In this document: in pieces, positions 33,774-41,148 of the stretch | Layout of the letters: the number at the start of each line of letters is the position of its first letter | Numbering within the stretch: position 1 is the first letter of the stretch | From: Chloroflexota bacterium | GTDB taxonomy: Bacteria; Chloroflexota; Anaerolineae; Promineifilales; Promineifilaceae | Assembly: GCA_014584575.1 (NCBI GenBank) | Contig: JACTMP010000017.1 | Span: 241,885-305,884, forward strand | DNA: 64,000 bases | Reading direction: 5' to 3' | Notes under the pieces: generated by a model | Database searches by the model: none | Told to the model about the DNA's origin: nothing | Seen by the model: the letters and a program-made list of their open reading frames with translations, nothing else | Translations under genes and position numbers: made by a program

Positions 33774-34805
33774 TTAACTATCCTCCACTCTGGGATCAAG
33801 ATAGGAATAAAACAGGTCAGCAGCCAGGTTGGCGATGATGACGCTGACGGCGATAAGCAGGAAGGCCCCCTGCAACATGGGGTAATCGCGGCGGTTCACG
33901 GCCGTGAAAATTGCCCCGCCCAACCCCGGCCAGGAAAACACTGTCTCAATCTGGATGGCCCCGGTAACGGTGAAACCCAGGTTCAAGGCGATAATCGTCA
34001 CCATAGGCAGCATGGCGTTGCGCAGCGCGTGGTCCTTCAAAATCTGGAACGTGCCGATGCCTTTCGCTTTGGCGGTCAGGATGTAATCTTCCGACAGGAC
34101 ATCCAGCAAGGTGCTGCGCATGATGAGCATATATTCACCCAGGAATACGATGGTATAGGTAAGGGTGGGCAAAATGAGATGGTTGCCTATATCCAGCCAG
34201 CGTTCGATGGAGGTGTTGTAGACGACACCGGGTGTAATCCGGCCGCCAATGGGTAATCCCCAGTAACTTGAGCCGATGAAAAGCAGAATGATGCCCAGCC
34301 AAAAAGTGGGCAGGCTCCAGGCTGCCAGGCTAAAGAGGAGAGCGGTGTGGTCTACGGCCGTGCGCGCCTTCCACGCCGCCAGCACCCCCAGACTCATACC
34401 CAGGATGATGGCCAAGATTTGCCCCAGCCCAATGAGCAGCAGTGTGTTCCACAACATCTCCATGAGCATATCGGCCACCGGCCGTTTAGTGTGATAGCTG
34501 ATGCCCAGCTCACCCTGGAGCAAATTGCCCACGTAAATAAAAAACTGCGTCTCTAGAGGATTGACAAAACAGTCCCCCAATTCCACCGGGTTTAGCGACT
34601 GAAAGCAGTTGATCACCGGTTTGTCCAGGCCAAAACTGACCCGGATGGCTTCGATGGCCTCCCTGGTCAGCCGCGGATCGCGCACCCCGGCCCGCGCCGG
34701 GTCGCCGGGTAACACCCGGAAGAGAAAAAAGTTGAGCGTGATGACAAAAAGGATGGTCAGCAACGCCCAACCAACTTTGCGCGCGATGTAGCGGCTTCTT
34801 TTCAT
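33774..34805 (-). CDS. Peptide ABC transporter permease (DppB/OppB-like)
   Basis: 343 residues with six membrane segments. The N-terminal block (L-F-R-V-L-P-G-D-P-A-R) and the cytoplasmic loop R-S-T-L-L-D-V-L-S-E-D-Y-I-L-T-A-K-A-K-G-I are those of DppB. The C-terminal I-E-T-V-F-S-W-P-G-L-G block is also conserved. It pairs with the DppC-like permease. An inserted-looking segment (about 66-95, with Cys) between helix 1 and the loop is found in some thermophile and Chloroflexota homologues. Confidence 0.95.
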   Translation of the reverse strand: MKRSRYIARKVGWALLTILFVITLNFFLFRVLPGDPARAGVRDPRLTREAIEAIRVSFGLDKPVINCFQSLNPVELGDCFVNPLETQFFIYVGNLLQGELGISYHTKRPVADMLMEMLWNTLLLIGLGQILAIILGMSLGVLAAWKARTAVDHTALLFSLAAWSLPTFWLGIILLFIGSSYWGLPIGGRITPGVVYNTSIERWLDIGNHLILPTLTYTIVFLGEYMLIMRSTLLDVLSEDYILTAKAKGIGTFQILKDHALRNAMLPMVTIIALNLGFTVTGAIQIETVFSWPGLGGAIFTAVNRRDYPMLQGAFLLIAVSVIIANLAADLFYSYLDPRVEDS

Positions 34806-34886
34806 CTCGGTAATTGGTAATTGGTAATCGGTAATCGGTAATCGGATTGGCTTTCACCAATAACCGATTACCGCCCACCGATTACT
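34806..34886. repeat. GTAATCG-type fold-back repeat
   Basis: GGTAATTGGTAATCGGTAATCG-type units (in several copies) are followed by CCGATTACCG copies, filling the spacer between the permease and binding-protein genes. Confidence 0.85.
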
Positions 34887-34888
34887 GG

Positions 34889-36589
34889 TCACTGGACAGG
34901 TTCAATCACCAGCAACGAACTGGGGTCTTCCAGGGCCACTTTGCCAGCGTCGGTCAGCCAGCCGCGGAAACGGTCTAACCGAAAAGCCTGCACCTCCTGG
35001 GCGTAGTAGGGAATAATGTAGGGGATGTCGTTATGGGCGATTTCCTGCATCCGGTGAATGATGGCGATGCGCTCGGCAGTGTCCAGTTCGGTAGCCTGCT
35101 GCACAAACAGTTCGTCATATTCGGCATTGGAATACCCGGTTTCGTTGGTGCCGGTGGGGATTTCGTCGGTGGTCATCACGCTGAGCAAAAAGGCGGGATC
35201 GGGGTCTGATCCCCAGCCCCAGAGCATGATGTCAAAGTCGAAGGCCGGGCAACAAATGGAGGTAAGGGCATCGGGATCAAGCGATTGTTGTTCGGTTCTG
35301 ACGCCAATTTGCGACCAGTTGCCGGCCAACAGTTCAGCCATGCGCGGGGAATCCACACTGTCTGAGGGCCAGTTTAGACGGAAAGTGAGCGGACGGCCGT
35401 CGGGCGTTTCCCGCACCCCATCATTATCACTGTCTACATACCCGGCGTCGTCCAAAATCTGGTTAGCTAAGGCAATATCAAATTCAAAATCCTGAATCTG
35501 GTCATTGTAAAAGACGCCCAGGCTGTCCGGGATGAGCGTCAGGCCCGGCGCGCCCAGGCCCAACAGCACCACATCTATGATGTTTTGTTTGTCGGTGGCG
35601 TGGGCCAGCGCCAGGCGCACATTGCGGTCTTGCAAAGCCGGATGGCCGGAACAGACGCCATCATCCGGCGGGCAATTGTCCGGCGAAACCACGTTGAAAA
35701 TAATGTCGGTGACGGACGGCGCCAGCGGCGGCCCGCTGACAACCTGCACGTTGGTATCATTGCGCAGGGCGGCTACGGCCGTGTTTGGCATTTCCGTAAT
35801 CATATCCACCTGCCCCGTCCGCAGCGCCTGCACCAACGCATCCGGGTTATCAAACGTCTGGAAAACCACGCCGTCAATTTGTGGCCCTTTCAGGTAATGG
35901 TCTTTGACCGCGTCCAGGGAGACAAACTCATTCTGGCGGTATTCCTTCATTTTGAACGGGCCGCTGCCGATCACGGCCGTGTTCTCAAATTCGGCCGCGT
36001 CTGGGACACCCGCCCAGATATGTTCGGGCAGCACGTACAGATAGATGAGTTGGCTTTCGATATTGGGAATGGCTTCAGACAGGGTAAGGACAACCGTCTG
36101 ATCATCAGGCGCTTCCACACTGTCAAAGTAGCCGGTATAAATCGGCAGGAAAGGAAAATCTTCCTGCGACGCATACAAATTGTAGGAGAACACCACATCA
36201 GAAGCCGTTAACGGTTCGCCATCATGGAAGGTGATGTCATCCCGCAACGTGTAAGTGTACACGGTGCCATCCTCAGACACATCCACGCTTTCGGCCAGTT
36301 CCAACGTATAGGAGCCATCCGGCTGCAACTGGTACATGGAATCATACACCAGTTCAAAGATGGTATACGCTTCGGCGAGCACCGCCGTGCCCGGATTCAA
36401 CGTATCGGGGCTGCCTCCCCAACCAATACGCACAATGGCCGGGCCGGTGGATTCGGCGATGGGCGTGACCGCCGTCTGGCTGCTGCCACCGGCGTCGCTG
36501 CTATCGGTCGGGGTGGTGGGTTGGCTGCCACCACAAGCGGCTAACAAAATGAGAAACAGGACACACAAAAACAGGTAATGGCGTTTCAT
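34889..36589 (-). CDS. Peptide ABC transporter substrate-binding lipoprotein (DppA/OppA-like)
   Basis: 566 residues. The lipoprotein signal ends in L-L-A-A-C (Cys19), followed by a Ser/Thr-rich spacer and an SBP_bac_5 domain: P-D-T-L-N-P near the start, T-F-H-D-G-E-P-L-T-A-S-D-V-V-F-S-Y (the family signature) and G-S-G-P-F-K-M-K-E-Y. It captures peptides or similar ligands outside the membrane and passes them to the permeases. GGAGG precedes ATG. It is the first gene of the operon and has a promoter upstream. Confidence 0.95.
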   Translation of the reverse strand: MKRHYLFLCVLFLILLAACGGSQPTTPTDSSDAGGSSQTAVTPIAESTGPAIVRIGWGGSPDTLNPGTAVLAEAYTIFELVYDSMYQLQPDGSYTLELAESVDVSEDGTVYTYTLRDDITFHDGEPLTASDVVFSYNLYASQEDFPFLPIYTGYFDSVEAPDDQTVVLTLSEAIPNIESQLIYLYVLPEHIWAGVPDAAEFENTAVIGSGPFKMKEYRQNEFVSLDAVKDHYLKGPQIDGVVFQTFDNPDALVQALRTGQVDMITEMPNTAVAALRNDTNVQVVSGPPLAPSVTDIIFNVVSPDNCPPDDGVCSGHPALQDRNVRLALAHATDKQNIIDVVLLGLGAPGLTLIPDSLGVFYNDQIQDFEFDIALANQILDDAGYVDSDNDGVRETPDGRPLTFRLNWPSDSVDSPRMAELLAGNWSQIGVRTEQQSLDPDALTSICCPAFDFDIMLWGWGSDPDPAFLLSVMTTDEIPTGTNETGYSNAEYDELFVQQATELDTAERIAIIHRMQEIAHNDIPYIIPYYAQEVQAFRLDRFRGWLTDAGKVALEDPSSLLVIEPVQ

Positions 36590-36682
36590 TCTTCTTTCCT
36601 CCAGGAATCGGTGGCCGGTAACTGGTTATCGGTTTACGTGGGCGAGTTTCAGATTACCGGGCGCCGGGTATCAAACAAGGCG

Positions 36683-36710
36683 ATTATACGGAGGAAAGAT
36701 CAAAAAACAA
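36683..36710 (-). promoter_or_regulatory. Sigma70-type promoter of the peptide transporter operon
   Basis: On the minus strand, TTGTTT (36710-36705), a 16-base spacer and a perfect TATAAT (36688-36683) lie about 95 bases before the binding-protein ATG. Confidence 0.6.
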
Positions 36711-36760
36711 CCTGGCATTTTCAAACATCGTCTGTGGGTCGTAAGGGGGGTACGGCCGTT

Positions 36761-37981
36761 TTAGAAAGTTAACGGCAGGCTTTGCAGGCCGCGAAAGGCA
36801 ATGAGGGGGCGCCAATCCAGATCGTTTGTGGCTAACTGAAGATGCGGCAGGCGGCGCAGCAGAGTGACAAGGGCAATTTCCCCTTCCAGCCGGGCCAACG
36901 GCGCGCCCACACAGTAATGAATGCCGCCGCCAAAGGATAGGCATTTCGCCTCCTGCCGGGTGATGTCCAGACGGTCAGGGTTCGTGAACACGGCCGTGTC
37001 CCGATTCGCCGCCCCCAATATCAGCGCCACCGTTTGCCCCCGCCGGATGGTGACGTCGGCCACTTCCACATCCGTCAGCACGCTGCGAAAGGTCATTTGC
37101 ACCGGGCTGTCGTAGCGGAGCAGTTCTTCAACGGCCGTGCCCACCAACCCCGGATTTTCACACAGCAGCGCCCACTGGTCAGGGTTTTGCAGCAGCGCCA
37201 GCACGCCATTGCCAATCAGGTTGACGGTCGTTTCATGCCCGGCGCCAATAAGCAAAATGCACATGGCGATCAGTTCGCCTTCACTCAACCGGTCGCCCTG
37301 CTCCTCGGCGGCAATCAGGCCGCTAAGGATGTCATCTTGCGGGTTGTGGCGGTGGTCGGCAATGACCGTTTGCAGCATCTCCGTAAAGGCGGGCAAGATC
37401 TGGCTGGCGCGTTGGGCCACGGCCGTGTCCTGGCGCACATCAAACCCGGCTACCACCGCTCCCGTCCATTCCCGCAAATTGGCCCGCTGCGCCGGCGGAA
37501 TGCCCAACATCTCGGCGATTACCGTCATCGGCAGCGGAAAGGCAAAATCGGCAATCAAATCCATCTCCCCCTGCGCCGCCACCTGATCTAGCAGGTCATC
37601 GGCAATTTCTTGGATGCGCTGGCGCAGCCGGACCACCGCCTGCGGCGTAAACGCCTTATGTACCAGTGTGCGCAGCCGGGTGTGGTCAGGCGGGTCTTGA
37701 AACAACATCCACTGCTGCAACATCTCAAAATAAGGCTGGAAAAATTCAGGAATCGGCATCCTTTGTTCCGGCGGTATCACCCGCCGGAAGTCACGGCCAA
37801 AACGATTGTCTTTCATAATGGTCTGCACGTCGGCATAGCGAGTCAACCACCAGGCGCCGGGCATGGCCGGGTTTACGGGCATTCCCCAATGCACCGGGTG
37901 ATTGGCCAACAACTCCCGGTACAACGGATAAGGATTCTGGCGGAAATCGGATTCAAAGGGGTTAAACAGATAGTCGTTCAT
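36761..37981 (-). CDS. Cytochrome P450
   Basis: 406 residues, typical of soluble bacterial P450s. The I-helix oxygen site reads G-A-G-H-E-T-T, the K-helix E-E-L-L-R-Y, and the haem loop F-G-G-G-I-H-Y-C-V-G-A with ligand Cys357. It would hydroxylate or otherwise oxidise a small molecule, taking electrons from a ferredoxin that is not encoded nearby. The start at 37981 is chosen because CGGAG lies 7 bases upstream; an upstream in-frame start at 38002 is less likely. It opens the minus-strand cluster 36.7-50.5 kb that also holds an acyl-CoA ligase, FAD monooxygenase and crotonase. Confidence 0.95.
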   Translation of the reverse strand: MNDYLFNPFESDFRQNPYPLYRELLANHPVHWGMPVNPAMPGAWWLTRYADVQTIMKDNRFGRDFRRVIPPEQRMPIPEFFQPYFEMLQQWMLFQDPPDHTRLRTLVHKAFTPQAVVRLRQRIQEIADDLLDQVAAQGEMDLIADFAFPLPMTVIAEMLGIPPAQRANLREWTGAVVAGFDVRQDTAVAQRASQILPAFTEMLQTVIADHRHNPQDDILSGLIAAEEQGDRLSEGELIAMCILLIGAGHETTVNLIGNGVLALLQNPDQWALLCENPGLVGTAVEELLRYDSPVQMTFRSVLTDVEVADVTIRRGQTVALILGAANRDTAVFTNPDRLDITRQEAKCLSFGGGIHYCVGAPLARLEGEIALVTLLRRLPHLQLATNDLDWRPLIAFRGLQSLPLTF

Positions 37982-38087
37982 CAGATTCTCCGGGACAACC
38001 ACAGATTTGTGATTGCATAGTTTTGGTGGCTATGCCAGCCCCATCTTGAGGCATGGTGGGCATGATGACCTGTTTGTCGGGTGAGGA

Positions 38088-38111
38088 GAGCAGCACACCC
38101 TCGTGCTGCTC
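38088..38111. repeat. 9-bp hairpin between P450 and membrane protein gene
   Basis: GAGCAGCAC (38088-38096), 6-base loop, GTGCTGCTC (38103-38111). No T-run follows. The spacer 37982-38142 otherwise shows nothing recognisable. Confidence 0.6.
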
Positions 38112-38142
38112 GTTCGCACGCGGGCAGGCTAACTCCTCAAAT

Positions 38143-39012
38143 TCAGGTTGTTGAGATACCAGGAACCGGTCGGCGAAGCAGGAGGGCCAGGGCGCTCGCC
38201 GCCAACAATGCAAAGAACAGGGTGTAGATTGGTTTGGTCGCCGCCGGATGCCACACATTGGCAGCGACTACGCCGAGGCCATAAACGGCCATAACTGCCA
38301 ACGCCACGCGCAGGGCGTCGGTGGAGCGTAGACTGTATAGGGCAGCAGCCGTCAACGTCCATAACATGACGGCGATCAGGCGGCTGGTAAGCAGGTCGCC
38401 CGGCCACACCCACACCAGGTCTGACGGCCCGGCATCGGTGAGAAACAAAGCCAATCCCCACAAAGCGGTGAGTACGGCCGTACCCCACAACCAACCACGC
38501 ACCCCTCCCCGCACCGGCCCATCATTTTCGGCAGGGACAATGCCCACCGGATGAAGCAGATGCCAGATAGTCAACGCCACCATGCCCAGCACAATCACAA
38601 AAAAGGCATAGGTAATAGGCGCTGCCCGGTCAAAACGGCCCAGATGGAACAACACAATTGCGGCGGCCAGGGGCGTCAGGTAGACAAAGAGCATGAGGAT
38701 GATGAGGCGCAAACGGGGGAGCGACGGCCGTTCCAGCGCCAGCCAGCAGCCCACCGCAAATGCCCAGGCGGCCGCCGCCAACAGGCGCGAGGCCAGTGGC
38801 GGCAAATCCCAGGAAAAACTGGCGCGCACATCAAACCACCAGCCAAATGCCCCGACAAGGCCACCCACACCGGTCAGCACCACCAGGAAAAGCAGGCTTT
38901 GTTGGTGGCGGGTAATCTGGCCGTGATACGGCCGTATCCACCGCCAATAGCCAAGCGCTACCCCTAGGATCAGAACCAGCAGCCCTAAAGTTTGCAAGAA
39001 TAGTTGCGGCAT
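38143..39012 (-). CDS. Multi-pass membrane protein of the WPW-motif family
   Basis: 289 residues, eight or so membrane helices, function unknown. Two halves look alike: around residue 65 there is S-F-S-W-D-L-P-P-L-A-S-R-L-L-A-A and around 200 L-V-W-V-W-P-G-D-L-L-T-S-R-L-I-A-V, in each case an aromatic W(P)W-type motif at a helix start, then about eight residues to R-L and a small residue. The proteins at 39063-39836 and 49119-49985 share this design. The ATG is 6 bases from a perfect hairpin, leaving no obvious ribosome-binding site. Confidence 0.75.
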   Translation of the reverse strand: MPQLFLQTLGLLVLILGVALGYWRWIRPYHGQITRHQQSLLFLVVLTGVGGLVGAFGWWFDVRASFSWDLPPLASRLLAAAAWAFAVGCWLALERPSLPRLRLIILMLFVYLTPLAAAIVLFHLGRFDRAAPITYAFFVIVLGMVALTIWHLLHPVGIVPAENDGPVRGGVRGWLWGTAVLTALWGLALFLTDAGPSDLVWVWPGDLLTSRLIAVMLWTLTAAALYSLRSTDALRVALAVMAVYGLGVVAANVWHPAATKPIYTLFFALLAASALALLLRRPVPGISTT

Positions 39013-39018
39013 AGGATT

Positions 39019-39054
39019 AAGACCCTAAGGGTTTTCTGAAACCCTTAGGGTCTT
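39019..39054. repeat. Perfect 16-bp hairpin, same family as 1691-1736
   Basis: AAGACCCTAAGGGTTT (39019-39034), loop TCTG, exact complement (39039-39054). Same core and loop as the hairpin at 1.7 kb, with changed central bases on both arms so that pairing is kept. Confidence 0.85.
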
Positions 39055-39062
39055 CCCAATCA

Positions 39063-39836
39063 CTAAGACACCCCGCCCGCGGCCACCAACAACCACCGTG
39101 TCTGGCGGTGGATAAACAGGTAATAAATGGCTAAACCGGCGCTGTAGAGCAGCACGGCCGTGTACAGATAGAGGCTCAACGCATGTTCCGGGCTAACCGT
39201 GCCAAAATGGGGCAAAAACCGGGGCAGCAGCACCAGGTCATACGCCAGAAAGCTCCACAGCGGGGCCGCCGCGTAATGCCACTGGGGACGCAGCACGGCA
39301 TAGAGAAAGTAGAAGGCATCACCGATGAAAATCAGGCCAAAGATGACTGACGAATCCGGGTTGAGCGGCCAGGGGAAGATGATGGGCATACGCAGAACAA
39401 GGGCGATGCCGACGAGCAGGAGCACGGCCGTGAAAACCACAAACGACCCCCGCACCAGCTTCGGCGTGGGCCGGGTATCCTGCAATGGCAGGCGATGGCT
39501 CCACCAAAACAGGACCACGTTAAACAGGGCAAACAGGCCGCAGACAACGGCATAAAGCGGGAGTCCCAGCACAAAGAAGAATACAGCCAGCCCCGCCATC
39601 ATCACCACCAGATTCAACGCCCCACCGGCCATCGCCCCCCACTCGCCAGACACACCAATCCAGAGCAGAGCAGCAGCAATGGCCGCCTGAATGGCGGCGA
39701 TAAATGTGTACGAAAGTGGGCCATCCGGCCAGGGCCAGGTGGCAATGGCCCAGGGCCACTGCCAGAAATACCCGGCCGCCAACACCAACAAACCGATACC
39801 ACTTCCAATTGTTACTACTCGCAGCAGTTTATCCAT
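39063..39836 (-). CDS. Multi-pass membrane protein of the WPW-motif family
   Basis: 257 residues, about seven helices, function unknown. The W-P-W motif appears twice in the first half (W-Q-W-P-W-A-I and A-T-W-P-W-P-D-G-P-L-S) and once in the second (I-I-F-P-W-P-L-N-P-D-S-S), each followed by a helix of small residues. This duplicated layout matches the neighbouring gene and the one at 49 kb. AAGGT lies before ATG. It probably shares a transcript with the next membrane protein and the crotonase upstream. Confidence 0.75.
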   Translation of the reverse strand: MDKLLRVVTIGSGIGLLVLAAGYFWQWPWAIATWPWPDGPLSYTFIAAIQAAIAAALLWIGVSGEWGAMAGGALNLVVMMAGLAVFFFVLGLPLYAVVCGLFALFNVVLFWWSHRLPLQDTRPTPKLVRGSFVVFTAVLLLVGIALVLRMPIIFPWPLNPDSSVIFGLIFIGDAFYFLYAVLRPQWHYAAAPLWSFLAYDLVLLPRFLPHFGTVSPEHALSLYLYTAVLLYSAGLAIYYLFIHRQTRWLLVAAGGVS

Positions 39837-39857
39837 GATGACCTTACCCTGTCGTGT

Positions 39858-39892
39858 CAGACATCCGATTTCTCAAAGAAATCGGATGTCTG
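39858..39892. repeat. Perfect 16-bp hairpin, 3-base loop
   Basis: CAGACATCCGATTTCT (39858-39873), loop CAA, exact complement (39877-39892), between the crotonase and membrane-protein genes. Confidence 0.85.
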
Positions 39893-39904
39893 GATACAAA
39901 CCAA

Positions 39905-40690
39905 TTACTCCATCTCCGGCGGCCGCGGCGAGACGTCTCTTGCCCCGGCGGCAAAACGATCCAGACCGGACGCCAGTTCTTCACTGACCAACGACGGCCG
40001 TACCAGCCGCGCCTCTAGCAGCAATCCTTCATCCAGCGACAGGCCAAAGGTCGCCAGCGACGCCTGCCGGTCAGCGCAAATTCCGCCGAAGTTTGGGTAG
40101 GCGGCTATCGTATCTGCCAGTTCCAACGCCCGCGTGAGCGCCTGGCCTGCGGGCACGATCTCCTGAACAAACCCCATTTCATAGGCGCGCCGGGCATCTA
40201 TGCGCGTGCCGGTTTCCAACAGGTAAAGGGCATTGCCCAACCCCATGATCCGGGCGAACCGCTGTGTGCCGCCATCGGTATATGGCACACCCCAACGACG
40301 GCTGAGGCAGCCAAATTCGGCATTGGCCGCCGCAATGCGAAAATCACACCAGGCAGCCAGTTCAAAACCGCCGGCAAAGCAGTAGCCATTCACGGCAGCG
40401 ATAGTAGGCTTGCCGGGTTCCAGCCGGGCAAAACCCATTGGCCCGGCCACATCCACGTACCGATGCTGCACCAAAGACCAGGGGGTTTTCAGGTCAGCCC
40501 CGGCGCAAAAGGCCAGGTCGCCGCTGCCGGTGATAATCAGGACGCGGGCGTCCCCGTCGGCAGCAAACGTCTCTATCGCTTCGGCCAGGGCTACGGCCGT
40601 TTCCCCATCCACACAGTTCCGCACCTCTGGGCGATTGAGGTACAACACACGCACACGGCCGTGATTTTCAACAATGATCTTGTCGCTCAT
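39905..40690 (-). CDS. Enoyl-CoA hydratase/isomerase family protein
   Basis: 261 residues, crotonase fold. The oxyanion-hole segments are F-C-A-G-A-D-L-K and G-Y-C-F-A-G-G-F-E-L, the latter with the first acidic residue of the hydratase pair. The second site lies in L-S-R-R-W-G-V-P-Y-T-D-G-G-T-Q-R, where a Glu is expected in true hydratases but Arg/Ser is seen, so the reaction may be isomerisation, hydrolysis or other CoA-thioester chemistry. AAGGT lies before the ATG. Its place by an acyl-CoA ligase and P450 suggests it acts on an acyl-CoA made by this cluster. Confidence 0.9.
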   Translation of the reverse strand: MSDKIIVENHGRVRVLYLNRPEVRNCVDGETAVALAEAIETFAADGDARVLIITGSGDLAFCAGADLKTPWSLVQHRYVDVAGPMGFARLEPGKPTIAAVNGYCFAGGFELAAWCDFRIAAANAEFGCLSRRWGVPYTDGGTQRFARIMGLGNALYLLETGTRIDARRAYEMGFVQEIVPAGQALTRALELADTIAAYPNFGGICADRQASLATFGLSLDEGLLLEARLVRPSLVSEELASGLDRFAAGARDVSPRPPEME

Positions 40691-40709
40691 CTAAACCTTC
40701 ATCCTTGAC

Positions 40710-41078
40710 TCAAGCTACCGCTGCCCGGTCAGCGCGCAGCGCCGCCCTCGTCCACAATGCAGCCACCAGGTCTACCAGGCCAAATAATAGCAGCATCCAG
40801 GGCGCAAAACCCAACCCGACAAAAGCGATAAAAAACAGGATGACCGACGCCCGCGCCTTGACACTCCACACAAAAAAGGGCGTGATCTCCAGACGCGCCG
40901 CTTCAAAGCAGTAATAAGCCAGAATCAATATCAGCATCCCCACCACCCGAATCCACACATCGCCAGTTGGCGGAAAGCCAAACAAGGTCAACAACACATT
41001 GGGCGCCAATACCAGGGTCAGCCCCAATCCCAACAGATAAAAACTCCAGATTTGGATGGTACGGGCAGGTTTACTCAC
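40710..41078 (-). CDS. Small four-helix membrane protein
   Basis: 122 residues with four membrane helices (about 10-33, 42-62, 75-95, 97-113) and positive loops, function unknown. The start is GTG 41078 with AAGGAG nine bases upstream. The end is 20 bases before the crotonase gene, so they are likely cotranscribed. I do not recognise a family with certainty; it resembles small integral membrane proteins of Chloroflexota and Actinobacteria. Confidence 0.75.
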   Translation of the reverse strand: MSKPARTIQIWSFYLLGLGLTLVLAPNVLLTLFGFPPTGDVWIRVVGMLILILAYYCFEAARLEITPFFVWSVKARASVILFFIAFVGLGFAPWMLLLFGLVDLVAALWTRAALRADRAAVA

Positions 41079-41148
41079 GGCTTTACTCCTTTTTTAGTAG
41101 CTTGAGGCTGACGGCCATCACCGGCCACTATCGTAAAGACTCACACAA

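Noticed and set aside
37982..38258. Possible small minus-strand gene between P450 and the WPW protein
   Set aside because: The frame overlaps both neighbours, has no ribosome-binding site, and its product shows no pattern.
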